6,621 nucleotides of DNA. It comes from Gammaproteobacteria bacterium. Its GTDB lineage: Bacteria; Pseudomonadota; Gammaproteobacteria; GCA-001735895. Positions within the stretch are counted from its first letter, which is position 1, and the number at the start of each line of letters is the position of its first letter. Under the pieces are notes generated by a model, which saw nothing but the letters and a program-made list of their open reading frames with translations, searched no databases and had not been told where the DNA came from. The position numbers were made by a program, and so were the translations under genes. Positions 6,324-6,621 of the stretch are shown here, in pieces. The stretch is from positions 1 to 6,621 of the forward strand of contig JAOUJX010000238.1 of NCBI GenBank assembly GCA_029882955.1, read 5' to 3'.

Positions 6324-6621
6324 ATGGCTGAAGAGGAAGATGTAGAAGAGTCGGGTGGCGGTAAAAAGAAATTAATTCTGATAATTGCTGGCGCACTGCT
6401 GTTAATTGGAGCTGCTGTCGGCGGTACCTTATTGTTTGTGGGTGGTGATGATACTGAAGCTGTAGCGGTTGCTGAAGAGGCTGTGGTTGAAAAGGGAAAA
6501 GCAATCTATGTCGATTTAAAACCCGCCTTTACGGTTAATCTCGACCCCCAGGATCCGGTCGGCTTCCTGCAGATATCGATACAGATTTTGACCTATAACG
6601 ATGACGTAGCTGCGCAGATAG
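6324..6621 (+). CDS. fliL: Flagellar basal-body-associated protein FliL (5' part; C-terminus outside the window)
   Basis: FliL is a single-pass inner-membrane protein around the MotA/MotB-type stator that supports torque and stator stability. The first 99 residues are visible: an acidic cytoplasmic N-terminus (MAEEEDVEESGGGKKK), one membrane helix (about 17-39), an acidic/Ala/Val-rich linker (42-58), and the start of the conserved periplasmic domain, with YVDLKPAFTVNL (62-73) and FLQISIQILT (81-90). The family is usually about 150-180 aa, so roughly half is present and the frame is open to the right edge. AGGA at 6313-6316 lies 7 nt before the ATG, a good ribosome-binding site that fixes the start. 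The gene has its own sigma-54 promoter and is presumably first in an operon with fliM, fliN and the export-gate genes. Confidence 0.95.
   Translation, partial: MAEEEDVEESGGGKKKLILIIAGALLLIGAAVGGTLLFVGGDDTEAVAVAEEAVVEKGKAIYVDLKPAFTVNLDPQDPVGFLQISIQILTYNDDVAAQI

Noticed and set aside
6256..6504. 82-aa - strand frame opposite fliL and its promoter
   Set aside because: It is a Gln/Leu/Pro-rich antisense reading of the Glu/Val/Ala codons of fliL and would cross the sigma-54 promoter; no independent support.
1..6621. Mobile element, CRISPR, tRNA/rRNA, toxin-antitoxin or other novel system
   Set aside because: No direct-repeat array, terminal inverted repeats, transposase or integrase, RNA-gene sequence or unexplained long gene was seen; the window is fully accounted for by flagellar genes and two short intergenic gaps.

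Overview
This window is a stretch of a chromosomal flagellar cluster with every gene on the + strand, in the order fliF (3' part), fliG, fliH, fliI, fliJ, fliK, fliL (5' part). The gene order, the protein sequences (most like gammaproteobacterial relatives as I know them), roughly balanced base composition, and two good sigma-54 (RpoN) -24/-12 promoters together suggest a motile gammaproteobacterium with a Pseudomonas/Vibrio-type polar flagellar hierarchy rather than an enterobacterial FlhDC-type one. The genus cannot be named from this sequence.

Layout. Positions 2-4752 hold the end of a tightly packed operon. fliF and fliG share one base (TAATG), fliG and fliH are 12 bp apart, fliH and fliI 2 bp apart, and fliI and fliJ overlap by 14 bp. 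No promoter or terminator is visible inside this block, and its own promoter must lie upstream of the window. A 141-bp gap follows fliJ and carries a sigma-54 promoter at 4785-4800, one mismatch from the core consensus. fliK follows, most probably starting at ATG 4894 rather than at the in-frame GTG at 4816. Positions 6097-6323 (227 bp) hold a nested inverted repeat just after fliK, a possible activator-binding stretch, and a near-perfect sigma-54 promoter at 6260-6276. fliL then starts at 6324 and runs off the right edge.

How the genes work together. FliF forms the inner-membrane MS ring and FliG docks on its cytoplasmic tail as the torque-bearing rotor/switch protein. FliH, FliI and FliJ form the ATPase complex at the base of the flagellar type III export gate (FliH stator/regulator, FliI hexameric ATPase, FliJ central stalk and chaperone escort). 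FliK is exported as the hook-length ruler and triggers the export-specificity switch. FliL is a single-pass membrane protein associated with the stators, and normally leads the fliLMNOPQR operon.

The protein-coding content is conventional: all key motifs examined are intact and no frameshift, mobile element, CRISPR array or RNA gene was seen. I did not find an undescribed system. The most informative parts are the two intergenic regions, which split the cluster into three apparent transcription units (fliF-J, fliK, fliL onwards).
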